This document shows positions 45,965 to 57,514 of a stretch of DNA of 64,000 nt, in pieces. The position numbers were made by a program, and so were the translations under genes. Position 1 is the first letter of the stretch. Every line of letters starts with the position of its first letter. Below the pieces are notes generated by a model that worked only from the letters and a program-made list of their open reading frames with translations, made no database searches and was not told where the DNA came from. Source of the stretch: Aedes albopictus (lineage: Eukaryota; Arthropoda; Insecta; Diptera; Culicidae); assembly GCF_035046485.1 (NCBI RefSeq), contig NC_085137.1, positions 347,066,505-347,130,504 of the forward strand. The letters are read 5' to 3'.

Positions 45965-47259
45965 AAGGGCAAGAGAAGGAGCACCAACAGATGCAGCAGC
46001 AGCAACAACAGCAGCAGCAGTACAGCGCTTGGTCGAGAGGACCAAAACTACCAAGGGTAGTTGCAGCAAAAAAGCTGATTGATGAGCTGCACGAGTACGT
46101 CGATAAAAGAAGTAACGTGCACAAGGACATCAAAGCGTTGGTGATTAAGATCCAGGGGACTCTTGGATCGGCAGTAAAGGAGTGGACCAGTATGGCTCAG
46201 AGAGCTGAATCGGCTGAAAAGGAGTTAGCAAACGTGGCGAACCGAAAGTCAGAAGCGCGAAGGGTAGAAACCATCACAACTGCGGAGGAAGTCAGTGTCG
46301 TGGGAAGTATCCCTCAGAGGATGCAAACTACGCCCTTCTTCACGCCGAAGAGGCCAAGGGCTTCGCCAGGAGATGTTAGACCGGGCGGCTCCAAGAAACA
46401 TAAGGACGCCCCCGTTACCGGTGCTCACCCACCAGTGGAGAATGTTGTGGCAGCAGGCAGCCATACCTCATGGCAAGTCGTCGGCAAAAGGAAAGGGAAA
46501 TCGGGTAGTAAAAGCAGGTCCGAAAAACGAAAGTTCATCAGGAGGAGAAACAAAGGCGAAGCTCTTATCGTTAAAGCGAGTGACGACTCGTATGCGGAAG
46601 TTCTACGCACCATGCGGACGAATCCGGATCTTAAGGAACTAGGGGAAAACGTGCAGAAAATCAGACGCACCCGTAATGGGGATATGATCCTCGAATTAAA
46701 AAGGGATTTAAAAGCCAACAGCTCGTCCTACAAAGAGCTTACCGAGAAAGCAATGGGCGGCAAGGTCGAAGTCAGAGCCCTGTGCCCGGAAGCAACCCTC
46801 CAATGCAAAGACTTGGACGAGGTCACTTCGGAGGATGAAGTAGGTTTTTCCATGAAGGAGCAGTGTGAACTAGGAGAAGTCCAGATGTCCATCCGCATAA
46901 GAAACGGGCCCTCTGGCACGAAGGTGGCATCGATTAAACTACCGATCGAAGCAGCCAACAAGGCACTAAGAGTTGGCAAGATCAAAGTGGGCTGGTGTGT
47001 GTGCCCGCTGAGTATTTCTCAGCAACCGGAAGTGTGCTACAAATGTCAAGAGTACGGCCACCTGGCACGAAATTGCAAAGGGCCGGACAGAAGCAAACTA
47101 TGTAGAAGGTGCGGAGAGGAAGGCCACAAGGCTCAAGATTGTAGTAAGCCCCCGAAATGCCTAATCTGTGCTAATGCGGAGAACAACAATCACCCGACAG
47201 GTGGCCGAAGATGCCCGGCCTTCAAGCAAGCGAGTGGAACTAAGTCCCAGTGGAGGTAA
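45965..47259 (+). CDS. ORF1 protein (Gag-like) of copy 1, main part
   Basis: R1-clade ORF1 proteins coat the element RNA. From 45965 the frame reads 'EGQEKEHQQM', a Gln-rich tract, then a heptad-like helical region ('HEYVDKRSNVHKDIKALVIK'), a basic linker, a conserved middle domain ('YAEVLRTMRTNPDLKELGEN', 'RRTRNGDMILEL'), and three zinc knuckles near the C-terminus (CYKCQEYGHLARNC, CRRCGEEGHKAQDC, and CLICANAENNNHP...C). It ends 'KSQWR' with TAA at 47257-47259. An apparent start at 45943 lies in the terminal repeat of the inserted element, so the true N-terminus is the stub at 43394. As it stands, copy 1 cannot make a whole ORF1 from one frame. Confidence 0.8.
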
Positions 47260-50200
47260 TTCAAGTCAACCTCAACCACTGCGATACAGCACAGCTTTTG
47301 CTGCGACAAGCCGTTGTAGAACAAAAGTGTGATGTTGCTATTATTTCGGAGCCATACCGAATTCCCCCCGAAGATGGAAACTGGGCAGCAGATAGGGCGA
47401 AAACAGTTGCAGTCTGGACATCGGGAAAATATCCCGTTCAAGAAGTGGTGTACTGCGCAGATGAGGGTTTTGTGATTGTGAAAATCAATGGAATCTTCAT
47501 GTGTAGCTGCTATGCACCCCCAAGATGGACAATAGAGCGGTTTAACCAAATGTTGGACAAAATAACGGAGGAGCTAATCGATCGAAGACCAGTCGTGATT
47601 GCCGGCGACTTCAACGCTTGGGCGGTCGATTGGGGCAGCCGTCTCACAACCCCAAGGGGAAGCAGTCTACTAGAGGCTCTGGCTAAGCTAGACATAGACA
47701 TAGCCAACGTAGGTAGCACCAGTACGTATCGTAGGGAAGGTAGGCAGTCTATCATCGACCTCACCTTTTGTAGCCCTGTGCTGATGAGAGCGATAAACTG
47801 GAGAGTGAGTGAGGAATACACCCACAGCGACCATCAAGCCATCCGGTACCATATTGGAGGCAGGACTCGGCTGGAGACAAGTGGAACACAACTGAATGAC
47901 CGGAGGTGGAAGACATCTAACTTCAACAAGGACGTGTTTGTGGAGGCGCTAAGGCTGGAAGACAACTCACTGAATCTCAGTGCAGACGAGCTGGTAGCGG
48001 TACTATCCCGTGCGTGCGACGCGACAATGCCAAGGGTGGGTAACCCAAGAAACAGTCGACACCCCGTCTACTGGTGGAACACAACGATTGCTGATCTGCG
48101 TGCACAGTGCTTACGAGCTAGAAGGAGGATGCAGAGGGCTAGAAATGACGGTGATAGGGAGCAACGAAGGCTACCTTACAGAGCAGCAAGAGCCGCTTTA
48201 AACAAGGCGATTAAGCTCAGCAAGAAAGCTTGTCTTGACGAACTCTGCCACAAGGCCAACGTGAATCCTTGGGGCAGCGCATACAAAGTAGCCATGTCGA
48301 AGGTAAAAGGTCCTGCGGTACCACCCGACAGGTGCCCGGAAAAGATGAAAGTCATCATCGAGGCACTGTTTCCGACGCACGAGCCGGTAATCTGGCCGCC
48401 CACACCGTACGTCAATCAGGAAAGCTACGTCGAAGAGATCAGGGTAACTAATGAAGAGTTGACCGCGGTAGCGAATGCTTTGCCAACCGAGAGAGCCCCA
48501 GGCCCGGACGGAATACCAAACGTGGCCCTAAAAGCAGCAATCCACGAGAACCCGGATATGTTCAGCAGCACATTACAAAAGTGTATACAGGAGGGCAATT
48601 TCCCTGACATCTGGAAACGGCAGAAGTTAGTGCTGCTACCCAAGCCAGGTAAACCTCCCGGAGACCCATCAGCATACCGGCCGATATGCCTGTTGGATAC
48701 TGTTGGCAAATTGCTGGAAAGAGTGATCCTGAACAGGCTAACGAAGTTCACGGAGTGCGAGACCGGTCTGTCAGAGATGCAGTTTGGATTCCGTAAAGGC
48801 AGGTCGACAGTAGAGGCCATCAGAACTGTTGTGGATGCTATGGAGACGGCGCAGAAGCAGCAGCGAAGAGGAAACCGTTACTGCGCGGTGGTCACCCTGG
48901 ATGTCAAAAATGCCTTCAACAGCGCCAGCTGGGTAGCAATCGCCGATTCGTTACACAGGTTGAGGGTGCCTGAGTATCTGTGCCAGATCCTGCAAAGCTA
49001 TTTCCAGAATCGCACACTTACCTACGAGACAGACGCCGGGAAGAGGAGTGTGGTTATTACTGCGGGCGTTCCACAGGGATCCATTTTGGGCCCAACCCTC
49101 TGGAATGCTATGTATGACGAGGTCCTAAAACTGGAGCTACCCAGAGGAGTGAAGATTGTTGGCTTCGCGGACGATGTGGTGCTGCTAGTGATCGGTGAGT
49201 CACGAGAAGAGGTTGAAGTATTGGCCACGGAGGCGGTAGACGTAGTGGAAGAGTGGATGCGCAGGAAGAAGCTATCGCTAGCGCACCACAAGACCGAGCT
49301 GGTGATTATAAGTAACCGGAGGACAGTGCAGCATGCACGAATGATGGTTGGCGAATGCATTATCGACTCAAAGCGTGAAGTCAAACACTTGGGAGTTATG
49401 TTGGACGATCGACTGAACTTCAACAGTCATGTCGACTATGTCTGCAAGAAAGCCACGGCTGTGATCTCAGCACTATCCCGGATCATGCCCAACAACTCTG
49501 CGATTAGCAGCAGCAAGAGGAGGTTACTAGCGAGCGTATCATCGTCCACCGTAAGGTACGCAGCCCCAGTGTGGTCGACCGCATTGAAGACTGGAAGAAA
49601 TCGCGTCCAACTTAATCGTACGTTCAGACTGATGGCGATGCGCGTGTCAAGTGCGTACAGAACCATTTCGTCAGACGCCGTGTGTGTGATAGCCGGGATG
49701 ATCCCTATCTGCCTTCTACTGGAAGAAGATAGCGAATGCTACAGGGACCGAGGCACAGGAGGAGCTCGGAAGAGAGCGCGAGCCAGTACACTATCCAAGT
49801 GGCAGCAGCAGTGGGATAACGCTGTGAATGGCAGGTGGACCCATCGTCTAATTCCCAACTTGTCGATGTGGATCACCAGAGCACACGGAGAGGTCAACTT
49901 TCACATGACTCAGTTTTTGTCCGGTCATGGGTGCTTTAAGCAGTATCTGAACAGATTCGGCCATGCCCGGTCGCCGATATGTCCTGAGTGTCGGGACACG
50001 GAAGAAACACCGGAACATGTTATCTTCAGTTGCCCAAGGTTCACGCGCCTGCGAGGAGAAATGGCAGCAATTGTCGGCGCCGACGTAAATGTGGACAATA
50101 TCGTCGAGCGTATGTGCAGCGAGGAAGAAAAATGGAACGCGGTGAACAGGACTGTAGTTCAGATCATGTCGGCACTACAGCGAAGTTGGCGGGAAGAACA

Positions 50201-50264
50201 ACGAACGGTTTCGGGAGATATTCCTTCGCCGGAGAACTCTCCGACGGAGTTGGCCGGGGGCTAG
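47250..50264 (+). CDS. ORF2 polyprotein of copy 1: endonuclease and reverse transcriptase
   Basis: This 1,004-residue protein nicks the target and copies the element RNA. Residues 1-200 are the APE-type endonuclease: N8 (VNLNHC), E34 (SEPYR), D120/N122 (GDFNAW), D170 and D194/H195 (SDHQA). The reverse transcriptase follows at about 420-720: YRPICLLDTVGK, QFGFRKGRST, TLDVKNAFNSASW (D551), AGVPQGSILGP, catalytic GFADDVV (D641/D642) and KHLGVMLDDRLNFNSHV. The C-terminal CPEC...PEHVIFSCPRF is the CCHC knuckle of R1-like elements. No stop or shift interrupts it. The frame has no AUG before the endonuclease; it opens at GTG 47250, which overlaps the ORF1 stop (GTGGAGGTAA). Translation probably depends on reinitiation after ORF1. 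All catalytic residues look intact. Confidence 0.9.
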   Translation: MEVIQVNLNHCDTAQLLLRQAVVEQKCDVAIISEPYRIPPEDGNWAADRAKTVAVWTSGKYPVQEVVYCADEGFVIVKINGIFMCSCYAPPRWTIERFNQMLDKITEELIDRRPVVIAGDFNAWAVDWGSRLTTPRGSSLLEALAKLDIDIANVGSTSTYRREGRQSIIDLTFCSPVLMRAINWRVSEEYTHSDHQAIRYHIGGRTRLETSGTQLNDRRWKTSNFNKDVFVEALRLEDNSLNLSADELVAVLSRACDATMPRVGNPRNSRHPVYWWNTTIADLRAQCLRARRRMQRARNDGDREQRRLPYRAARAALNKAIKLSKKACLDELCHKANVNPWGSAYKVAMSKVKGPAVPPDRCPEKMKVIIEALFPTHEPVIWPPTPYVNQESYVEEIRVTNEELTAVANALPTERAPGPDGIPNVALKAAIHENPDMFSSTLQKCIQEGNFPDIWKRQKLVLLPKPGKPPGDPSAYRPICLLDTVGKLLERVILNRLTKFTECETGLSEMQFGFRKGRSTVEAIRTVVDAMETAQKQQRRGNRYCAVVTLDVKNAFNSASWVAIADSLHRLRVPEYLCQILQSYFQNRTLTYETDAGKRSVVITAGVPQGSILGPTLWNAMYDEVLKLELPRGVKIVGFADDVVLLVIGESREEVEVLATEAVDVVEEWMRRKKLSLAHHKTELVIISNRRTVQHARMMVGECIIDSKREVKHLGVMLDDRLNFNSHVDYVCKKATAVISALSRIMPNNSAISSSKRRLLASVSSSTVRYAAPVWSTALKTGRNRVQLNRTFRLMAMRVSSAYRTISSDAVCVIAGMIPICLLLEEDSECYRDRGTGGARKRARASTLSKWQQQWDNAVNGRWTHRLIPNLSMWITRAHGEVNFHMTQFLSGHGCFKQYLNRFGHARSPICPECRDTEETPEHVIFSCPRFTRLRGEMAAIVGADVNVDNIVERMCSEEEKWNAVNRTVVQIMSALQRSWREEQRTVSGDIPSPENSPTELAGG

Positions 50265-51185
<921 letters not shown>

Positions 51186-51294
51186 CCCCATGAAGGTACG
51201 TGTTCAACCCTCGCTTGGCCTCCCTGATTCATAGACAACCAAGAGATCATGAAAGCGACTAGGAGATAGCGGCTCGGAGGGGGGACCCAACAAC

Positions 51295-52758
51295 ATGGAA
51301 GGAGAAAACAAGAATAACAGCGGAAAGGTGGCGAATCCGTTCGCCGGAGGAGGATTGATGAGGTCTCCTCAGCAAAGAGAAGAAGCGGAACAGCAACAAG
51401 AAGCGTTCTTGCAGCGAAGCGCGGTACACGAACATAATCACAGTGTACAACAGGAGCAACAGCAGCAGCAACAAATGGTGGCCCAAGAGCAACAGCAGCA
51501 GCTGCCGACGAATAGCGGATGGGGCGTGCCCCAACAACATCCGAAGGTTCTAGTGGCGAAGAACTGGGCGGAAGAGCTCCACGAATTCGTCGACAAGAAA
51601 CACAATGTGCACAAGGACATCAAGGAGCTGGTGTTAAAGATCCGGAGAGCTCTTGGATCAGCCGTCAAGGAGTGGACCAACGTGTTGCAGAGAGCGGAAA
51701 TAGCCGAAAGCGAATTGGCATCGACGAAAAACGCTCTCGCTGCTAAAACGCTGCAACAGCAAACACCGAGAACAGTCCCGGGAAACCTCGGTAAGAAGGA
51801 GAAACTAGCGCGAACGGAAAACACACCGATGTCTGCGACAAAGAGACACCGATCCTCGCCAGGAGATGAAAGGCCAGGAGGCTCTAAAAGGCAGAGAGAC
51901 AATCTGCGCAAGCGATTGGCCGCCGCAGAGGCAGAACAGGTCGGTGTCGGCAACAGAGAGACCCAGTGGCAGACTGTGCAAAGAAAGGGCAAGGCAAAGC
52001 AGACGAACGCAGGCGCAAGACCAAAAGTAATTAGGAGAAGCGTCAAAAAGAAGGGCGAAGCGATTGTGGTGAAGACCCGTGAGGAAAGTTACCTCGAGGT
52101 TCTACGTACCATAAGAACGGCTCCGGAACTTAAGGACTTCGGCGCGGACGTACAAAAAGTCAGGCGCACACGGTCTGGAGAAATGATCTTCGAGCTGAAA
52201 AAGGACTCGAAGAACAAGAGCTCTTCGTATAAGGAGCTTGCAGCGAGCGTCGTGGGAGACACTGCGCAGGTCCGAGCTGTTACGCCAGAAGTGGTTCTGC
52301 AATGCGTCGACATAGACGAGATAACTACGGCGGAAGAAGTAAAAACTGCAATTAAGGAGCAAATGGAGATAGGAGACGTTGAAATGTCAGTCCGACTAAG
52401 AAGGGGACCTTCCGGGACGCAGGTTGCGGCTATCAAGCTCCCGGTGAATGCTGCCGACAAGGCGTTGCGAATTGGCAAAGTGAAAGTCGGGTTTTCAGAA
52501 TGCCCACTGCGGCTTTCTCAGCAACCGGAGATATGCTTCAGATGCCAAGAGTTTGGACATCTGGCACGGAACTGCCGTGGACCAGATAGATCGAAACTGT
52601 GCAGGAGATGCGGAGATGAAGGTCATAAAGCACAAGAGTGTAAGAAGCCACCAAAGTACATCATCTGTGAAAACGAGGGGCGCAGGGACCACTTTACTGG
52701 TGGCCCAAAATGTCCAACATTCAAACAGGCGATGTCCGGTAAATCGCAGTGGAGGTAG
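51295..52758 (+). CDS. ORF1 protein (Gag-like) of copy 2
   Basis: Complete at 487 residues, and the best reference for ORF1 in this window. The order is: N-terminal NNSGKVANPFAGGG; Gln/Glu-rich tracts (25-75); a helical, probably coiled-coil segment beginning 'AEELHEFVDKKHNVHKDIKE' (~97-150); a basic linker; the middle domain 'ESYLEVLRTIRTAPELKDF' and 'RRTRSGEMIFELKKD' (~265-310); and zinc knuckles CFRCQEFGHLARNC and CRRCGDEGHKAQEC. The third knuckle is changed: where copies 1 and 3 have Cys (PKCLIC, PRCMLC), copy 2 has PKYIIC, so its first ligand is lost. ATG 51295 is the equivalent of the copy 1 and copy 3 starts and follows the same GGGGGGACCCAA leader end. It stops at TAG 52756-52758, overlapping ORF2. 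Confidence 0.85.
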   Translation: MEGENKNNSGKVANPFAGGGLMRSPQQREEAEQQQEAFLQRSAVHEHNHSVQQEQQQQQQMVAQEQQQQLPTNSGWGVPQQHPKVLVAKNWAEELHEFVDKKHNVHKDIKELVLKIRRALGSAVKEWTNVLQRAEIAESELASTKNALAAKTLQQQTPRTVPGNLGKKEKLARTENTPMSATKRHRSSPGDERPGGSKRQRDNLRKRLAAAEAEQVGVGNRETQWQTVQRKGKAKQTNAGARPKVIRRSVKKKGEAIVVKTREESYLEVLRTIRTAPELKDFGADVQKVRRTRSGEMIFELKKDSKNKSSSYKELAASVVGDTAQVRAVTPEVVLQCVDIDEITTAEEVKTAIKEQMEIGDVEMSVRLRRGPSGTQVAAIKLPVNAADKALRIGKVKVGFSECPLRLSQQPEICFRCQEFGHLARNCRGPDRSKLCRRCGDEGHKAQECKKPPKYIICENEGRRDHFTGGPKCPTFKQAMSGKSQWR

Positions 52759-55751
52759 TGCAAATAAATCTCAACCACTGTGATACCGCGCAGCAACTGC
52801 TGTGCCAATCCACGAAGGAAGCGAAGTGCGACGTAGCAATCATCTCGGATCCGTACCGAATCCCATCCGGAAATGGTAACTGGGTAGCAGATGAAGCTGG
52901 AACCGCTGCGATTTGGACGGTTGGAAGATATCCCCTGCAGGAAGTGGTGTATCGCGCGATAGAGGGTTTCGTTATAGCCAAGGTTAACGGCGTCTACATA
53001 TGTAGCTGCTATGCACCTCCACGCTGGACGATAGAGCGGTTCAATCAGGTGCTGGACCAAATATTGGAGAAACTTGGCGACAGGAGGCCAGTCATCATTG
53101 CCGGCGATTTTAATGCCTGGGCAGTTGAGTGGGGTAGCCGCCTCACAAACCCCAGAGGATGGAGCCTGCTGGAAACAGTATCCAGACTGAACTTAGTTCT
53201 AGCCAACGAAGGATCCACAAGCACCTATCGAAGAGAAGGCAGAGAGTCTATCATCGACGTGACGTTCTGTAGTCCGACTGTAGTGAGAAGTATGAATTGG
53301 AGAGTCAGCGAAGATTATACGCATAGTGATCACCAAGCGATCCGATACCGTCTTGGAGAACGGGTACAGACGGCGGCACGTGGGGATGATTCCAAAGGGC
53401 GGAAGTGGAGAACAGAAGCATTCGATGAAGAAGTGTTCGCAGAAGTGCTTCGGTATGAACGCAATATGTTGAACCTGAGTCCGGATGAACTGGTTTCGGT
53501 TCTCGTTCGAGCTTGCGATGCAACTATGCCGAGGAAGATACAGCCGCGGGACGTCCGCCGACCAGTCTACTGGTGGAATGGGAGGATCGCCGAACTCCGT
53601 CGGAACTGTCTTCGAGCTAGGAGAAGAATGCAACGGGCTCACACTGACGAGGAAAGGGAAGAGCGCAGACCTTTGTTCAGGGCGGCAAGAGCGGCCCTCA
53701 AAAAAGGCATCAAGCTCAGCAAAGCAGCTTGCATGCAGGAACTCTGCCGTAACGCGGACGCAAATCCATGGGGAGATGCCTACAGAGTAGCTATGTCAAG
53801 GATAAAAGGCCCAGCGACCCCACCCGAGAGGTGTCCAGAAAAGCTGAAAGCCGTAGTAGACGGACTGTTCCCTCAGCACGAGCCAACGGTCTGGCCTCCC
53901 ACGCCGTATGAGGAAGTCGCCGCTGATATGGAGGAATCCCGTATTTCCAACCAGGAGCTCATCACGGTAGCGAAGAGCTTAAAACCCAAGAAAGCGCCAG
54001 GACTAGATGGCATCTCCAACTTGGTTCTGAAAACAGCAATCCAACAAAACCCGGATATGTTTCGAACCACATTGCAGAAGTGTATCGACGACGGAAACTT
54101 CCCCGATCGTTGGAAGCGGCAGAAATTGGTTCTGCTGCCGAAGCCGGGCAAGCCACCCGAAGATCCATCGGCGTATAGGCCTATATGTCTGCTGGACACG
54201 ACTGGAAAACTTCTGGAGAAGGTGATCTCCAACAGACTCGGAAATTACACAGAAGGCGAGAACGGACTATCGAGGATGCAGTTCGGGTTCCGAAGAAGAA
54301 GGTGTACAGTTGACGCTATCCGGCTAGTTGTTCAAGCAGCCGATGCTGCCATGAAGCAAAAGAGAAGAGGAAATCGCTATTGTGCGGTCGTCACTCAAGA
54401 CGTGAAAAATGCATTCAACAGCGCTAGTTGGGAAGCAATAGCTAGATCCCTACACCGGATGAGGGTTCCCGAGTATCTCTGCAGAATACTGAAGAGCTAC
54501 TTTCAGAACCGGACGTTGGTCTACGAAACGCGTGAGGGACAGAAGAGTGTAGGCATAACAGCGGGTGTTCCTCAAGGTTCTATCCTGGGCCCGATGCTGT
54601 GGAACGCGATGTACGACGAATTGCTGCAGTTAAGCTTACCAAGAGGAGTGCAGATTGTTGGGTTCGCGGATGACGTCGTGCTCATAGTAATCGGTGAGTC
54701 GCTGAACGAAGTGGAAGTACGGGCCTCGGCGGCGATAGAAATGGTCGAAAACTGGATGTGCGAGAGGAAGCTGGCATTAGCTCACCACAAAACTGAAGTG
54801 CTGATGATCAGCAACCGAAAGGCGGTACAGCATGTTAAAGTTTCAGTCGGAGAACTCACCATCGACTCGAGACGAGAAGTGAAGCATCTTGGGGTGTTGA
54901 TCGACGACCGGCTAAACTTCAACAGTCATGTCGACTACGCCTGCGAGAAAGCGGCCAAAGCAATCGCAGTGTTGACCAGGATCATGTCAAACAGATCGGC
55001 AGTCAGTAGCGGTACGAGGAGACTCCTTGCCAGCGTGTCGACGTCGGTACTTCGGTACGGCGCTCCTGTCTGGGCAGCTGGACAGCTATCGAAGAGGAAC
55101 TTGGCGCGGCTGAATAGCACATACAGGCTGATGGCTATGAGAGTAGCCAGTGCATACCGAACCATATCCACGGAAGCGGTCTGCATTATAGTGGGAATGA
55201 TCCCCATAAAAATCGTACTGGAAGAAGACTGCGAATGTTACAATCGCCGAGGAACGACAGGATCCCGCAAGAATGCGAGAGCTGACTCGATGAGAAAGTG
55301 GCAGCTGGACTGGGATAGCGCCGCAAACGGAAGATGGACCCATCGGCTCATTCCAAACGTTTCGGTATGGGTGGACAGAAAACACGGAGAAGTTAACTTC
55401 CATCTGACACAGTTCCTGTCAGGCCATGGTTGCTTTAGGAAGTATCTGCACCGATTCGGCCACGCAGAGTCCCCACTTTGCCCGGCCTGTCCGAACGAGG
55501 AGGAGACACCGGAGCACGTGGTATTCTACTGCCCACGGTTCATGGCGGAACGTAGCGAGATGCAAGCGAGCAGTGTTAGGAATCTGAACGCGAACAACAT
55601 CATTACGGAGATGTGCCAGAACGAAGTTACGTGGAGCGCGGTGAATAGGTCAGTTGTGCAGATCATGTCGTCGTTGCAGCGAAAATGGCGAGAGGATCAG
55701 AGGATGGCTGATCGCGAACGGAGTAGGCATGATCCATCGTCGGGGACATGA
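52749..55751 (+). CDS. ORF2 polyprotein of copy 2: endonuclease and reverse transcriptase
   Basis: A 1,000-residue protein with the same plan as copy 1. Endonuclease: VNLNHC-type QINLNHC, SDPYR (Asp where copies 1 and 3 have Glu), GDFNAWAVEWGS, SDHQAIRY. Reverse transcriptase: YRPICLLDTTGK, QFGFRRRRCT, TQDVKNAFNSASW, AGVPQGSILGP, GFADDVVLI, KHLGVLIDDRLNF. C-terminal CPAC...PEHVVFYCPRF knuckle. The usual endonuclease Glu in 'EPY' is replaced by Asp, which may weaken nicking. It opens at GTG 52749 overlapping the ORF1 stop (GTGGAGGTAG), with no AUG before the endonuclease, exactly as in copy 1. It ends at TGA 55749-55751. Many residues differ from copy 1, so this is a separate lineage and not a recent duplicate. 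Confidence 0.9.
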   Translation: MEVVQINLNHCDTAQQLLCQSTKEAKCDVAIISDPYRIPSGNGNWVADEAGTAAIWTVGRYPLQEVVYRAIEGFVIAKVNGVYICSCYAPPRWTIERFNQVLDQILEKLGDRRPVIIAGDFNAWAVEWGSRLTNPRGWSLLETVSRLNLVLANEGSTSTYRREGRESIIDVTFCSPTVVRSMNWRVSEDYTHSDHQAIRYRLGERVQTAARGDDSKGRKWRTEAFDEEVFAEVLRYERNMLNLSPDELVSVLVRACDATMPRKIQPRDVRRPVYWWNGRIAELRRNCLRARRRMQRAHTDEEREERRPLFRAARAALKKGIKLSKAACMQELCRNADANPWGDAYRVAMSRIKGPATPPERCPEKLKAVVDGLFPQHEPTVWPPTPYEEVAADMEESRISNQELITVAKSLKPKKAPGLDGISNLVLKTAIQQNPDMFRTTLQKCIDDGNFPDRWKRQKLVLLPKPGKPPEDPSAYRPICLLDTTGKLLEKVISNRLGNYTEGENGLSRMQFGFRRRRCTVDAIRLVVQAADAAMKQKRRGNRYCAVVTQDVKNAFNSASWEAIARSLHRMRVPEYLCRILKSYFQNRTLVYETREGQKSVGITAGVPQGSILGPMLWNAMYDELLQLSLPRGVQIVGFADDVVLIVIGESLNEVEVRASAAIEMVENWMCERKLALAHHKTEVLMISNRKAVQHVKVSVGELTIDSRREVKHLGVLIDDRLNFNSHVDYACEKAAKAIAVLTRIMSNRSAVSSGTRRLLASVSTSVLRYGAPVWAAGQLSKRNLARLNSTYRLMAMRVASAYRTISTEAVCIIVGMIPIKIVLEEDCECYNRRGTTGSRKNARADSMRKWQLDWDSAANGRWTHRLIPNVSVWVDRKHGEVNFHLTQFLSGHGCFRKYLHRFGHAESPLCPACPNEEETPEHVVFYCPRFMAERSEMQASSVRNLNANNIITEMCQNEVTWSAVNRSVVQIMSSLQRKWREDQRMADRERSRHDPSSGT

Positions 55752-56128
55752 CCGAGTAGTTCGTGGCGTAGTACCGGTTTTGAGTCGTCGGGGCGCTGGT
55801 GAACCGGAAGCCAACCACCAACCGGAATCGCCAGACCGACCTCGGCACTTCACTGGTCGGGATTTTCGGTGTCGGGAGAACTTCCACTGCCGGGGTTGTC
55901 TCCGTCGGAGTAGGCTAGGTCCACCGCCGGGGACTAGATCGAGTAGGTCCGCGTAAAAAGCACCGGAGCTTGGTCGTCGGGGCGCCTGTGAACCGGAAGC
56001 CGACCTCAACCGGAATCGCAGAACCGACCTCGGCACCTACCCGGGAAGTTCGGTTTCGGAAGATCTTCCACTGTCGGGGAACTCTTCGTCGGAGTAGGAT
56101 AGATTCACCGCCGGGGACTATCCGAGTA
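55721..56128 (+). repeat. Tandem ~185 bp units at the end of ORF2/3' UTR of copy 2
   Basis: GAGTAGGCT-then-CACCGCCGGGGACTA words recur at 55721, 55908 and 56092, giving steps of 187 and 184. Each unit carries GTCGTCGGGGCGC, GTGAACCGGAAGCC and CGACCTCGGCAC. The ORF2 stop lies just inside the first unit. Confidence 0.8.
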
Positions 56129-56574
56129 GTACGCGAGAGTGCTAAAGGCTACATGGTCGCTTCCAGAAGACCTGTTTTATCAGCGGAGTAGAGAACTGCA
56201 TGAGGAGTGTTAGTAACCGTAATCAATCGCTAAATGGCGAACAAATTAGTACTAACACATTACTAACTGGAGCTAAATGGCTCGGCATGTGGCATGGTAA
56301 ATGTGGCTAACACAGTAGAAGGTCGCTAAATGGCGACTGTTTAATCAAAATAGAATAACAAATTACACGGGAGCCAAACGGCTCAGTACGAAGACTAGAA
56401 TAACGAATTGGTGATGGTGCACAAGGCACATAACGCCTCCCCTCCGAAGAAATACTGCATGGTGGTACCGGAGGGGAATTTAAGGTGGAGGTGAACTAGG
56501 AGAGTGTTTTTAGTGGGTAGGCGCACATTCGAATCCCACACAGCGTCTTTAGAAGATTTTTGGACTCCTAGAAT
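56129..56574 (+). other. Copy 2 terminal 3' UTR
   Basis: Nearly identical to 50310-50714 of copy 1, including the hairpin CCCCTCCG (56439-56446) with CGGAGGGG (56469-56476) and the final TGGACTCCTAGAAT before the A-tail. This is the likely template for recognition by the ORF2 protein. Confidence 0.7.
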
Positions 56575-56578
56575 AAAA

Positions 56579-56779
<201 letters not shown>

Positions 56780-57514
56780 AGGGGCAGCAGGAACAGGAGT
56801 CCAGGGGCTTGACGAACCCCCCCTTCTGCGAGTCGGGTGGAAGCTTGGGAATATTTCCTTAGCGAAAACCGTCCACACACCCGTGTGGATTACCACCTTT
56901 GGCTCTTCCTTCGGGGAGTGACCGGGCTTCTGGTTTCCAGACAGCTCAAGCAGAGTATGCCTAGGATGTGGTGGGGTTCCAACAGTGGGCTCTGTTGGTT
57001 CCCTATAAAAAGCCACACATCCGCAAGCAACTCCGTGCAAGCGACCTGGTACCGCTTCCAAAGTGCCTTAGCCCAAACACCTGGAGTGCCAACCGGCACA
57101 TCAGGATCGATGCCAGTAAGATCCTGATTATGGCATACTGGTAAACGCTAACGACACCGGACTACGGATTATGGATTGGATGGCGACGATGGGCTCACAT
57201 TCGGGCTATTCTGCTCCCTGAGTAAAGGGGTACACCAACTTGAAACGGCGAGTGGGCTAATGGCACGTTTGCCTCCGTCCCGGTAAAACCTTGGCAGGCC
57301 TCCGGATACGTTCATCATCTGTCCATCACGTTGATGGGTACTAGGCTCGGATGGAACATTCCCGACTTACGCTGATCTGGCTCTGGACACGGACTCCATG
57401 AAGGAACGTGTTCAACCCTCGCTTGGCCTCCCTGTTTCATAGACAACCAAGAGATCACGAAAGCGACTAGATACAACGGATGGTGATAGCGGTGCGGAGG
57501 GGGGACCCAATAGA
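56780..57514 (+). other. Copy 3 leader (5' UTR)
   Basis: 735 bp, with long runs shared with the copy 1 leader and ending GGAGGGGGGACCCAATAGA before ATG 57515. Confidence 0.7.
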
